Shown here: piece after piece, positions 1-7,364 of the stretch
Layout of the letters: each line of letters starts with the position of its first letter
Position numbering within the stretch: position 1 is the first letter of the stretch
Source: Dehalogenimonas formicexedens
GTDB taxonomy: Bacteria > Chloroflexota > Dehalococcoidia > Dehalococcoidales > Dehalococcoidaceae
DNA: 64,000 bases
Assembly: GCF_001953175.1 (NCBI RefSeq)
Contig: NZ_CP018258.1
Location: 1,082,210-1,146,209 of the forward strand
Direction: 5' to 3'
Notes under the pieces: model-generated
The model's input: only the letters and a program-made list of their open reading frames with translations
What the model was told of the DNA's origin: nothing
Database searches by the model: none
Translations under genes and position numbers: made by a program

Positions 1-612
1 GATAACCCAGCCGCCGACGAGCTACATCAAATTCATCCCCTGTTTAGTCAAGGCCTTTGGATTTTTGGACCAGAATATGAGTCCATTCAATTCATTTCAA
101 ATGTCACGTTACTTCGAGTGATTCAAGATTTATTCCAAGATAATCAAACAGTTAAGTTGGATAATCCGAAGAGAAGGCCAGATTTCGTTATATTACCCAA
201 TTCCACGATTGGCGTTTATGCGAGCGACGATTTCAATCGAAAGGGCGAAGTCAATGGTTTTGCCAAAGTATTAATTATCGAGCTAAAAAAAGGTGGTTCT
301 GAAATTACTGTAAAGGAAAGGCGCCAAGCTGAAGATTACGTATTAGAATTGAGGAAAAGTGGAAAAATTCAACCAACTACTGAATTAGTCGCGGTGGTAT
401 TGGGTAGTAGAGTGTCCGGAGATTGTACTGAAGTCAATTGGCCAGAGCAAAATACCCGAATCACCCCATATTCATATAGCGTCATTTTGAGGTTCGCTCA
501 TGCAAGAACATTTAACTTACTTGAGAAAATAAGGAAAGCGAAAGATATCGAACTCTCCGACCCAGAAATTGACCGTGTTTTACAGGTGGAAACGCAAAGC
601 CAATTTGTGTGA
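1..612 (+). CDS. C-terminal part of a large protein with a PD-(D/E)XK nuclease-like tail (5' end outside window)
   Basis: The frame is open from base 1, so the gene starts to the left of the window. An internal GTG at 118 is unlikely to be the true start because the same frame is coding-like before it (IHPLFSQGLWIFGPEYES). The visible 203 residues contain RPDFV near residue 59 and IIELKKG near residue 92, the spacing and chemistry of a D...ExK nuclease core. The segment around LWIFGPEYES is familiar to me from the ends of HSP90-like ATPase proteins found in accessory and defence regions, but that is recollection. The sequence is A+T-rich compared with the housekeeping genes to the right and belongs to the putative integrated element. 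The nuclease call is an inference; catalytic activity is not established. Confidence 0.6.
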   Translation, partial: DNPAADELHQIHPLFSQGLWIFGPEYESIQFISNVTLLRVIQDLFQDNQTVKLDNPKRRPDFVILPNSTIGVYASDDFNRKGEVNGFAKVLIIELKKGGSEITVKERRQAEDYVLELRKSGKIQPTTELVAVVLGSRVSGDCTEVNWPEQNTRITPYSYSVILRFAHARTFNLLEKIRKAKDIELSDPEIDRVLQVETQSQFV

Positions 613-683
613 GCTTGTGCGTTCGGGTGACATCTTCTTTTCACCAAGATGTTCGATATTTTAGACCAAAGTAGATTTTAGTT

Positions 684-1166
684 TTAGCCGTCCGCCAATA
701 CCTCGGGATGAGTTTTAATGTATTCTATTATTTGTCGGGCTGCCACATTGCCTGGGTATTTGATGAGGGCATTGAATACATATCTTCTGACACTTTCATC
801 CTCACGACCATCCGCCAAAACATAAGCCATTGACTTCACAGCAGTATCATCATTGATTCTGCCCAATGCCATGGCAGCAGTTATTCTTATTCGTAATTCT
901 TGCGATTTGTTAATGAGCAACTCCAAGAGTTTTTTTGTAGCCCGCTTGTCCTCAATTTCTCCGAGTGCGAACAACAACTCACACTGGATTCGGTAATCGG
1001 CGTCGGAGGATAACGGTTGGGGTTTTAAAGCCATTAATAATGGTTCCACAGCTTTGCCATCTTTCAATTCGCCAAGTGCATGAATGGCATGCAATATTTC
1101 ACTTTCAACATTGGAATTCTGCACAATGTCGATTAGTGTATCTAAGTTGTGATTTTCTTGAACCAT
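684..1166 (-). CDS. HEAT-repeat protein
   Basis: A 160-residue protein made almost entirely of paired short helices typical of HEAT/PBS-lyase repeats. Repeated units of about 32 residues carry A-x-x-A-L-G signatures: AIHALGELKDGKAVEPLL near residue 26, LLFALGEIEDKRATKKLL near 64, and AAMALGRINDDTAVKSMA near 97. Such proteins act as protein-binding scaffolds and have no obvious catalytic residues. It starts at an ATG with an AGGATG-like sequence upstream. It is the only minus-strand gene in the element and lies convergent to the nuclease-like gene. Its partner cannot be read from the sequence. Confidence 0.75.
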   Translation of the reverse strand: MVQENHNLDTLIDIVQNSNVESEILHAIHALGELKDGKAVEPLLMALKPQPLSSDADYRIQCELLFALGEIEDKRATKKLLELLINKSQELRIRITAAMALGRINDDTAVKSMAYVLADGREDESVRRYVFNALIKYPGNVAARQIIEYIKTHPEVLADG

Positions 1167-1294
1167 GACGACATCCTAATAGGTTGACTTTCCGCGATAT
1201 TCTATGTCCATGTTTGAGAAGTGTCAATAAGTGTTCCAAATAGTACCAAAGTGCCACATTGTTAACCTCTGATTATTATCAGAGGAAAGTAGGA

Positions 1295-1504
1295 GTGAAA
1301 CAACAAGTGGCACGAAAAAAGATAACCGCCAACGAAGAAAACGTAGAATCGCCATTTTATACTTTCACCGAAGCCCAGCAATTCCTAAAAGTCAGCCACC
1401 AGACTATTTATAGGCTTATGCAAAAGGGGCTTCCATCACACAAAGTTGGTAACAAAAGGGTATTTATAAAAGCAGACCTGATAAAATGGGTCCAGGAGCA
1501 CTAA
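1295..1504 (+). CDS. Excisionase-type helix-turn-helix DNA-binding protein
   Basis: Small DNA-binding protein with one MerR/excisionase-type (HTH_17) domain: FYTFTEAQQFLKVSHQTIYR, then a G-x-P-x-x-K-V-G-N-K-R-V-F wing and a C-terminal DLIKWVQEH helix, the usual layout of phage and element Xis proteins. The frame is open back to a TTG at 1259, but GTG at 1295 is preferred because GAGGAAAG at 1282-1289 lies at good Shine-Dalgarno distance. That gives 69 residues. It probably either bends DNA for excision with the integrase or regulates element genes; the sequence does not separate these. Confidence 0.75.
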   Translation: MKQQVARKKITANEENVESPFYTFTEAQQFLKVSHQTIYRLMQKGLPSHKVGNKRVFIKADLIKWVQEH

Positions 1505-1549
1505 ACCCGTCTTTTAGCCCTCACAATCTATATCTGAAGATTAACGAGC

Positions 1550-2380
1550 ATGTCGGACGACTCTGAGAACGAACCTCTAGAACTCCCAGATGCGATATAT
1601 TTACCGTTTCATCAGCTACCGGGAGTAAAAATCGCCGGTTACGCATTTGCGTGTGTTGAAAGAGCCTTAAAATACTCAGAAGAATCCCGAGTCGTATATG
1701 CTGGAATTGTACAGACTTGGGATTTACCTGGGTGCCAATCGTTAATTGAAGAGATGGCAACCCCAACCGAGGATTTCAATACGTGGCAAAAGAGCCTTGA
1801 CAAAGCTACGAAGTTCGGTACCTTACTTCCTGACTGGCCAACGTCCTGGGTGGACGTCTTTGCGAAAGTCAAAGATAATTCAGGCTTTGAGGCGTTATCA
1901 GAGCAGGCTCAGTACTTCGTAATAATGGCATTCAATCGTAAAGAGGACTTGGCTAACAATAAACCCAAAGTGAAACCTTTCATTCCCGGTCAAGAACCAT
2001 ACCTTTTCATGGCTGTCCTAATCAGCTCGCTGTTGGATTATTTGGCCAAAGTCCCGACAGGGGGTCCCAAGGTATGGTCCAGCGAATCATTGAGTGGATT
2101 TGTACATTTTTCCCAAGACGTTCGAGCAGGCTCTTCTGCCACACGGAGGCAACGGGCAATTCGGAATAGGATTCGGCATGAAGGGTACCGTATCAAACAT
2201 AGAAGCAAGATTCAAGAAGGTGCCGACACATGGTTTAAATGCCGCGTAAACCCAGGCACGATTGAGGCCTATCTGAATGATGTATCCAAAATAGGTAAAG
2301 CCCTAGAACGTAGTAATGTTGAAACCATGATTGCGCCGTATGACCAGGCCACAGGATACCCTCGTAAATGGCGTAAGTAA
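1550..2380 (+). CDS. Hypothetical protein of the integrated element
   Basis: A 276-residue protein I do not recognise. It starts with an acidic stretch (MSDDSENEPLELPD), has a hydrophobic patch LFMAVLISSLLDYLAKV near residue 150 that could be a buried helix rather than a membrane segment, and a strongly basic Arg-rich section SATRRQRAIRNRIRHEGYRI near residue 197 that may contact nucleic acid. There is no signal peptide or cysteine motif. A strong rho-independent terminator follows directly, so this gene ends a transcription unit that may begin with the upstream excisionase-like gene. Confidence 0.65.
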   Translation: MSDDSENEPLELPDAIYLPFHQLPGVKIAGYAFACVERALKYSEESRVVYAGIVQTWDLPGCQSLIEEMATPTEDFNTWQKSLDKATKFGTLLPDWPTSWVDVFAKVKDNSGFEALSEQAQYFVIMAFNRKEDLANNKPKVKPFIPGQEPYLFMAVLISSLLDYLAKVPTGGPKVWSSESLSGFVHFSQDVRAGSSATRRQRAIRNRIRHEGYRIKHRSKIQEGADTWFKCRVNPGTIEAYLNDVSKIGKALERSNVETMIAPYDQATGYPRKWRK

Positions 2381-2406
2381 TCCCTGATTCCCATCAGCAT
2401 ATCAGT

Positions 2407-2430
2407 AAAACCGCCTTAATGGGCGGTTTT
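2407..2430 (+). terminator. Rho-independent terminator
   Basis: Perfect 9-bp stem AAAACCGCC / GGCGGTTTT with a six-base loop. The T-run is part of the 3' arm and is followed by CTATTTG. It lies 27 bases after the stop of the hypothetical gene and before the XRE-type gene, separating two transcription units. Confidence 0.85.
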
Positions 2431-2487
2431 CTATTTGTACAAAAAAGTAATACATACATTTCTAATTGAATATGGCAGTATTTCAGC

Positions 2488-2715
2488 ATGAACGATGTAC
2501 TGGTTCTAACCGGTGTGAATGAAGGCCTAAAAATCAAACTAACGCGAATTGCTAAGGGTCTGCGTCAGATAGACGTAGCCGCAGCTGCTCGGGTAGATTG
2601 CATCGATATCACGCGACTTGAAAAGGGCCGTTTTGTTCTACCCGCCAGACAAAAACGGGTATTGGCTGTTTTGGGAATCAGCGATGACATCGAGGAAAAG
2701 GGAAACCATTGTTGA
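2488..2715 (+). CDS. XRE-family helix-turn-helix regulator
   Basis: A 75-residue protein with a Cro/CI-type helix-turn-helix covering about residues 12-65: LKIKLTRIAKGLRQIDVAAA, then ARVDCIDITRLEKGR, the usual recognition-helix and 'E-x-G' pattern, and LAVLGI near the end. It lacks a second domain, so it is of the small Cro-like class. It stands first in the run leading to the replication ATPase and is a reasonable candidate for the element's repressor or copy-control regulator. No good ribosome site is seen before the ATG. Confidence 0.75.
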   Translation: MNDVLVLTGVNEGLKIKLTRIAKGLRQIDVAAAARVDCIDITRLEKGRFVLPARQKRVLAVLGISDDIEEKGNHC

Positions 2716-2738
2716 ACCTGGCAATGTTGTTGGGCTGA

Positions 2739-2948
2739 ATGAATAACGATTGTTCTTTGGTTTTAACGGTCACAGAAGCTGCCAAGCTACTTCGCCTCGG
2801 GCGCTCGTTAACCTACGAACTCTGCGAGAAAAACGCTTTGCATGGTACCGCCATTCGGTTCGGAAAAAGATGGCTAGTTTCCCGGTCAAAATTATTGCGT
2901 CTAATCGAAGGTAACCAAGGAAGGTCAGAAGATGTCCCTTCAGGATAA
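2739..2948 (+). CDS. Second excisionase-type helix-turn-helix protein
   Basis: A 69-residue HTH_17/excisionase-like protein: LVLTVTEAAKLLRLGRSLTY is the helix-turn-helix, followed by a short wing (AIRFGKRWLVSRSKLLRLI) that matches the family's 'F-G-x-R-W-x-V' turn. Its last 17 bases overlap the start of the replication ATPase gene, suggesting translational coupling and co-regulation. Together with the first excisionase-like gene, the element carries two such proteins, one of which may act in replication or transcription rather than excision. Confidence 0.75.
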   Translation: MNNDCSLVLTVTEAAKLLRLGRSLTYELCEKNALHGTAIRFGKRWLVSRSKLLRLIEGNQGRSEDVPSG

Positions 2949-4716
2949 CCGCCTTCCACCCCACGACCTTGCTGCGGAAGAAGCCGTCAACGGCTCGCTG
3001 CTCATCAATGATAACGCAATCCACGAAGTTGCCCCATTCTTAAAGCCAGAAGACTTCTTTTCAGAACCCGGAAGGTTTGTCTACGAAGCCGCCTTAGATT
3101 TGTTTCAGCGGGGGGAACCAATTGACCAAGTTACGATGGCGCAGGAACTGGAACGCCAGCAACGGTTAGAGCGCGTTGGTGGGGCCGCCTACCTGGTTCA
3201 CCTGCTAGGCGTCGTACCTACCTCATTGGACGCCGGCCACTACGGCAAAATCGTGCGTAACAGTTCAATAGCCCGCTCGTTGGTGGTTGCTGGCACCCAA
3301 ATTACAAACCTCGCCTATGACGAAGGGTGCACCGTGGACCTCGGTACCGCGGTGAATAAAGCAAAAATGCTCATTGCCGGTATCGAACAGCAGGTTGGTC
3401 CGTCATTCATCGACCACCCCGAATTTTCGGTTTTAGGCAACGATTCCTTTAGGGCTCACTGGCAAGGACCATCTGTCACTATCGAGCTTTCACGCCTTCA
3501 GCCAAGTGGCAATGTCGAAATCGAGGTCATCCACGGGGTCAACGGTCACTCCAAAACCCTGGTGGTGGCATCGCATAACCTGCTCCGACAAAACGAGTTC
3601 TTCAACCTTATAAAAGCTTTGGAAGGCTCTAGGGTAACCTTTCCATGGAGAGAGGGACTCACCAAGGCATTTGCAATGGCCATGCAGCATTTTAAGGAAG
3701 GAACCCCTTCTCAGAAAGTAGGCCGGAAACCGGAGGGTATGTCTCAGACTTGGCAGGTTTATCCGATTTCTGAACGAGGGCAAATCACCGAGGTCTACGG
3801 AGCCGGCGGTGGCCTGAAAACCTATCTCGCTATTTACAACATGTTGGGATGCCAACTGTTACCGTTCTACCCCAAAATCAGTGACTACTTCAGCTCTCTC
3901 GGTCTAATTCCTATGCAAGCTAATGGGCTGTACCTAGATTGGGAGTCTTCAAAGGAGTCGATGGACCGGCGGTGTTGGGCGATAAAGGCGGGTTGGGGTA
4001 TCACAAACGACAGCGATGACGAGTGTTTTGAATACCTGTCCTGCGACAAGCCGCTGCTATACGAGATGGATAGGATTCGCCGGGTGATTGAATCCCGCGA
4101 TATCACGTTCGTTGTCATTGACAGTCAGATGGCCGCGTCCAGGAGCGGCACCAACCCAGACCAGCTCGCGGGGGAGTTCTTCAATGCAGTTCGTACGCTC
4201 GGCTGCACTGCATGGGTAGTAGACCACAGTACCAAGGCCGACGCGAGGGGCGATACGCTCGAAAGTTCAGGGCCGTTTGGCTCGGTCGTCAAGTACAATC
4301 GGGCAAGGGCTGTTTGGGAAGTCCGAGGAACCCATACCGAGGGTGATGAGTTCTATGACCTCTCCCTAAAGAACGTCAAGAACAACGATAGTCAGCTATT
4401 CCATACCATAGGCATCCGGGCTCGGTTTTACAATACTCCCATTCCGTCTCGGGTACTTCAGAAGGTCGAGTTTGAGCATCTAAATTTGCTGAACGACTCC
4501 CCAGAATTGGCCCAAAGGACCGTCGGTATCCGAAGGCTTGCCATCGACTATTTCACCAAGACCGGCAACAAACGAATTTCTATCGAGAAATTGGCCGCTG
4601 CAATCGGCAAAGCTGAAGCATCGGTCCGCGCCGAATTGTACCGCCAAAAAGGAACTTTCGACAAAAACATGGAAGGCCTATGGGGATTAATAGACCCGTT
4701 GCAGCATATCGAATAG
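2932..4716 (+). CDS. Replication ATPase with DnaB N-terminal domain and RecA-like (RepA/AAA_25-type) core
   Basis: 594 residues. Residues about 6-110 match the DnaB helicase N-terminal domain (LPPHDLAAEEAVNGSLL, ending GGAAYLVHLLGVVPT). A linker region around 150-270 is characteristic of element AAA proteins (FPWREGLTKAFA). The ATPase core follows, with Walker A GAGGGLKT at 290-297 and Walker B FVVIDS at 393-398, then a sensor-like WVVDHSTKA. A C-terminal winged-helix-like section ends the protein. Known relatives load or act as replicative helicases for plasmids, phages and integrative elements, so autonomous or satellite-type replication is likely (inference). An inverted repeat and a hexamer array lie immediately downstream. 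The start ATG overlaps the preceding gene. Confidence 0.8.
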   Translation: MSLQDNRLPPHDLAAEEAVNGSLLINDNAIHEVAPFLKPEDFFSEPGRFVYEAALDLFQRGEPIDQVTMAQELERQQRLERVGGAAYLVHLLGVVPTSLDAGHYGKIVRNSSIARSLVVAGTQITNLAYDEGCTVDLGTAVNKAKMLIAGIEQQVGPSFIDHPEFSVLGNDSFRAHWQGPSVTIELSRLQPSGNVEIEVIHGVNGHSKTLVVASHNLLRQNEFFNLIKALEGSRVTFPWREGLTKAFAMAMQHFKEGTPSQKVGRKPEGMSQTWQVYPISERGQITEVYGAGGGLKTYLAIYNMLGCQLLPFYPKISDYFSSLGLIPMQANGLYLDWESSKESMDRRCWAIKAGWGITNDSDDECFEYLSCDKPLLYEMDRIRRVIESRDITFVVIDSQMAASRSGTNPDQLAGEFFNAVRTLGCTAWVVDHSTKADARGDTLESSGPFGSVVKYNRARAVWEVRGTHTEGDEFYDLSLKNVKNNDSQLFHTIGIRARFYNTPIPSRVLQKVEFEHLNLLNDSPELAQRTVGIRRLAIDYFTKTGNKRISIEKLAAAIGKAEASVRAELYRQKGTFDKNMEGLWGLIDPLQHIE

Positions 4717-4723
4717 CAACACA

Positions 4724-4775
4724 CATTAGCACACCCCTTAAAGGGGGTGGTGCTAATGCTAATGCTAATGCTAAT
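4724..4775. repeat. Inverted repeat plus four tandem GCTAAT hexamers (candidate origin or regulatory array)
   Basis: CATTAGCAC (4724-4732) and its complement GTGCTAATG (4750-4758) flank a second imperfect stem CCCCTT/AGGGGG. From 4752 the hexamer GCTAAT is repeated four times without gaps, then degenerates. The array sits directly after the replication ATPase gene in a 220-base gap. Repeats next to an initiator-type gene are the usual layout of iteron origins. A terminator with a chance hexamer run is the main alternative. Confidence 0.55.
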
Positions 4776-4936
4776 AATGCTATAAGCTGTGCTACTCGAT
4801 GTTTGTAGCATGCTATTAAAACGCTGGGCTAATCAAATGGCTAGTACGACAAGGCGCGACGCCGGGACACATGATAGTTCGGGGTTCTCCGCTAGTTATC
4901 TGATGCAATGGCTGTCGCCAACACCGGGGGGGAGAT

Positions 4937-5995
4937 ATGGCACCATTAATCGATATCAATGACGACCACGGGCAACAAGAACGGTCCGAGCATATGGCTC
5001 GCTTGGCTGCGGAAAAGGAGGCCGCAGCGTATTTTGCGAATATCAAAAAAGCTTCGGACAACTTTAAGGTCATTCTGGCCAAAGAAAAGGAACCGGAAGT
5101 AACAACCCCGCAATGGTTACGGCCATATTCCCTCGACATTTGGGGCAACATACCATTTCCACCAAAAGATTGGATGACTGATGAGACTAAAATCAAAATC
5201 GCTCTGAAAAAAGCAACCCTACCAAGCGAATACGGAAAATACGTAAACCATCGCGTTTCTCACAAGGCATTTTACATACCCAGGGCATTTTATGAGGCGG
5301 TATCCCTAGCCACTCCCAGTTCGACCGGTCACCATAGTTCAAAAAGCCGGATTCCTTCTTTAGTCTGGGAAGTTGGTGTGCATATTATTTCGACCATAGA
5401 TTTCCATGAAACTCCAGGGGTCATTCGAGTTCCAAGATATGACTTTACACAACAAATTCGGTGCGTTCCAGAATGCTTGGGTGAGATGTACGCTGGACCC
5501 GAATTTTGGAGCTATCAAAAAGCATTCATCACTCCTGTCTTGCTCTTAGCCAAGCTCGCCTGGGGGAAAGAAAAGATGCCCGGCGTAGATGTCGTTAGAC
5601 GTGTCACCCCTTGGACCAGGTATGAGATTGAAAGTACGGGCCGTGAATTCAGCGTACATGACGATTTTGCGCGTCTCCTCCAGGAAGCGACGAAAAAGGC
5701 ATCCCTTGATAAAGCGCTTCTAAATATGGGGATATGCGACGTTCAAACAGCCCAGCTTATCAAGGTCGAGCTTGAGCGATTGAAGGCACTTGTGGCTCAA
5801 TCATCTTATCTCCCAGTTTTCGTAAAATCAGAAGATGTCTGTGACAACGGCTATGTTGACCTGATGGGCACCTTGGCTGCATTAGGATTTCCCAAAGCTG
5901 AGGCGGCTCCAGTTGCTAAGCAGGTTTGTCAGAAATACCCTGAAGAACCCCTTGAAAAAAAAGTCGCTATCGCCTTGCAGTTACTGGGTCGATGA
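4937..5995 (+). CDS. Element protein with RuvA domain III-like C-terminus
   Basis: 352 residues. The first 60 are charged and helical, and the central 200 residues match nothing I recognise. The last 45 residues (LMGTLAALGFPKAEAAPVAK ... EPLEKKVAIALQLL) closely follow the pattern of RuvA domain III, the module that binds the RuvB motor. The window's own RuvA ends with LAALGALGYSPTEAAKAVVA and EEKIKLALAGL. GGGGGGAG just before the ATG is a strong ribosome site. The gene follows the candidate origin. Recruitment of RuvB or of another branch-migration partner during element replication or recombination is an inference. Confidence 0.65.
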   Translation: MAPLIDINDDHGQQERSEHMARLAAEKEAAAYFANIKKASDNFKVILAKEKEPEVTTPQWLRPYSLDIWGNIPFPPKDWMTDETKIKIALKKATLPSEYGKYVNHRVSHKAFYIPRAFYEAVSLATPSSTGHHSSKSRIPSLVWEVGVHIISTIDFHETPGVIRVPRYDFTQQIRCVPECLGEMYAGPEFWSYQKAFITPVLLLAKLAWGKEKMPGVDVVRRVTPWTRYEIESTGREFSVHDDFARLLQEATKKASLDKALLNMGICDVQTAQLIKVELERLKALVAQSSYLPVFVKSEDVCDNGYVDLMGTLAALGFPKAEAAPVAKQVCQKYPEEPLEKKVAIALQLLGR

Positions 5996-6090
5996 TTCAA
6001 GCAGAAGAAAAGAGTCCATTTGTATCGAAATGGTAAACATAAGGCGAACATAGATAGATTTTATAGATAGAAGGAGGAGAGACAACAATA

Positions 6091-6366
6091 ATGACAAGGC
6101 GCCACGTTAACACAGGATTGTTCTTAAACTGCGAGTGCGGCGCAAAGGCGGTCATTTTAAACGATGGGGATTGCAAATGGCACAGCCATTGTGCCGGTTG
6201 TGGTAAGTTGAGTTTTTTTTCAAGCCCGCAGATTTTAGGCCGGGCGAAAGTCGGGGGTGGGTTGTGCCCGCACAAACCACCTGAAAAAAAATGTGCGAAC
6301 GGCACAACGACCACTTGGTGTGAAATTTGCCGAATCCGAACTTTCTCACCAATTAAACAAAAGTGA
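6091..6366 (+). CDS. Cysteine-rich zinc-ribbon protein
   Basis: 91 residues with four short cysteine knuckles: CECG near residue 14, CAGC near 35, C-P-H-x6-C near 59-67, and CEIC near 76. These would bind one or two zinc ions. No enzymatic motif is visible. The ATG follows an AAGGAGGAG ribosome site. The protein lies between the RuvA-tail protein and the short recombinase, and a DNA- or protein-binding accessory role is the most that can be said. Confidence 0.65.
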   Translation: MTRRHVNTGLFLNCECGAKAVILNDGDCKWHSHCAGCGKLSFFSSPQILGRAKVGGGLCPHKPPEKKCANGTTTTWCEICRIRTFSPIKQK

Positions 6367-6399
6367 CCAATTTGATTAGCCCTATAAAGGAGGATGAAA

Positions 6400-7071
6400 A
6401 TGAATGAAGGTTCAGCGATGGTTGTTTCGCCACAAGGACTAAACAAAACTTCAAAAGTGTTAGCCATTCAAAAGGGAGAGGCCGGAACGGCAACTTACGT
6501 CCCACACCTCAGCCTCCCCCAGGTCAAGATGCTGGCGGCCTCCGCCGCACATCTCGGAGAGGGCCACTACGGCGACCGCAACGAACTCTTAGTTCTAATC
6601 ACTTTCGATGGTTGCTTACGTTGTAGCGAGACCATCGGTCTCAGGGTGCGCGACATCGACCGCAACGATGACGGCTGGGTTGTCAGGATTCTGGGCAAGG
6701 GCCACAAGGCCGGTGTGGCCGCCATTTCTCCATCACTTGCTGCCCGGCTCCAGGCCTTCGCGTACCGTCAGAAGCTCAACCCGGATGACAGACTTTTCCC
6801 ATTTTCTAGGTCCCGGGCATACCAGATAATCTGCGCAGCTTACGACGGCTGCCCTGAACTTTATAAACCGTCCAAGGAGAAAGACCGTGTTGGTGCGGTC
6901 CATGCATTACGCCACAGTGGAGCCATCGAAAGACTCCGTGTGACAAGGAATCCAACGGCCGTGCAACATCAGCTTCGACACCGTTCGGCAGTCATGACTC
7001 TAAAATATTTTCGAACTCTCACAATCGATGAGTCACTCACCCAGCAAAAGGCGGTTGACTTTGATTATTGA
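6400..7071 (+). CDS. Tyrosine recombinase, catalytic domain only
   Basis: 223 residues, about half the length of a normal integrase. All catalytic residues are visible: Arg within CLRCSETIGLRVRD, Lys in GKGHKAG, H-x-x-R in HALRHSG, the second His in LRHRS, and the nucleophile Tyr in LKYFRT. There is no N-terminal core-binding (SAM-like) domain, so DNA specificity must come from elsewhere. The ATG at 6400 is preferred over 6394 because AAAGGAGG ends at 6393, leaving six bases of spacing. It may resolve element dimers, invert a segment or assist the full-length integrase 280 bases downstream. Confidence 0.8.
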   Translation: MNEGSAMVVSPQGLNKTSKVLAIQKGEAGTATYVPHLSLPQVKMLAASAAHLGEGHYGDRNELLVLITFDGCLRCSETIGLRVRDIDRNDDGWVVRILGKGHKAGVAAISPSLAARLQAFAYRQKLNPDDRLFPFSRSRAYQIICAAYDGCPELYKPSKEKDRVGAVHALRHSGAIERLRVTRNPTAVQHQLRHRSAVMTLKYFRTLTIDESLTQQKAVDFDY

Positions 7072-7134
7072 TGTCATTGTAATTGCCCGAAGTTCGGATT
7101 CAAGTCCCATTAAAATGCCCGCGGGATTATTACT

Positions 7135-7163
7135 TTGATATTATATATGTATGTCTATATAAT
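7135..7163 (+). promoter_or_regulatory. Near-consensus sigma-70 promoter placing the start site on an ATG
   Basis: TTGATA at 7135-7140 and TATAAT at 7158-7163 are separated by exactly 17 bases. Only six bases separate the -10 box from the ATG at 7170, so the expected first transcribed base is at or next to the start codon. This implies a leaderless mRNA for the next gene. Confidence 0.75.
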
Positions 7164-7169
7164 CTAGAC

Positions 7170-7364
7170 ATGGAAGATAATTATGTGCGACTCCCAATCT
7201 ATTTGTGCCAGCGCTGTCGACATAGGTGGGTACCAAGGTCAGACCGAGTCCCACAAAGGTGCCCACGATGTAATTCACCATATTGGCAAAAGCCAAGATG
7301 GAAAGGACTGAAGAGGGTTAAGGCAACCGAAGAGGAGGATAAAAAAGATGGCACAAAGAAGTAA
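7170..7364 (+). CDS. Small zinc-ribbon protein, probably leaderless
   Basis: 64 residues: CQRCRHRW then CPRCNSPYW form a rubredoxin-like zinc ribbon in the first half, followed by a highly charged lysine-rich tail (EEEDKKDGTKK). The frame is open back to a TTG at 7083, but the ATG at 7170 is favoured because a strong promoter ends six bases before it and residues before it do not look conserved. The last 17 bases overlap the integrase start, so integrase expression is probably coupled to it. Such small ribbons in elements often bind DNA, but the function is not known. Confidence 0.65.
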   Translation: MEDNYVRLPIYLCQRCRHRWVPRSDRVPQRCPRCNSPYWQKPRWKGLKRVKATEEEDKKDGTKK

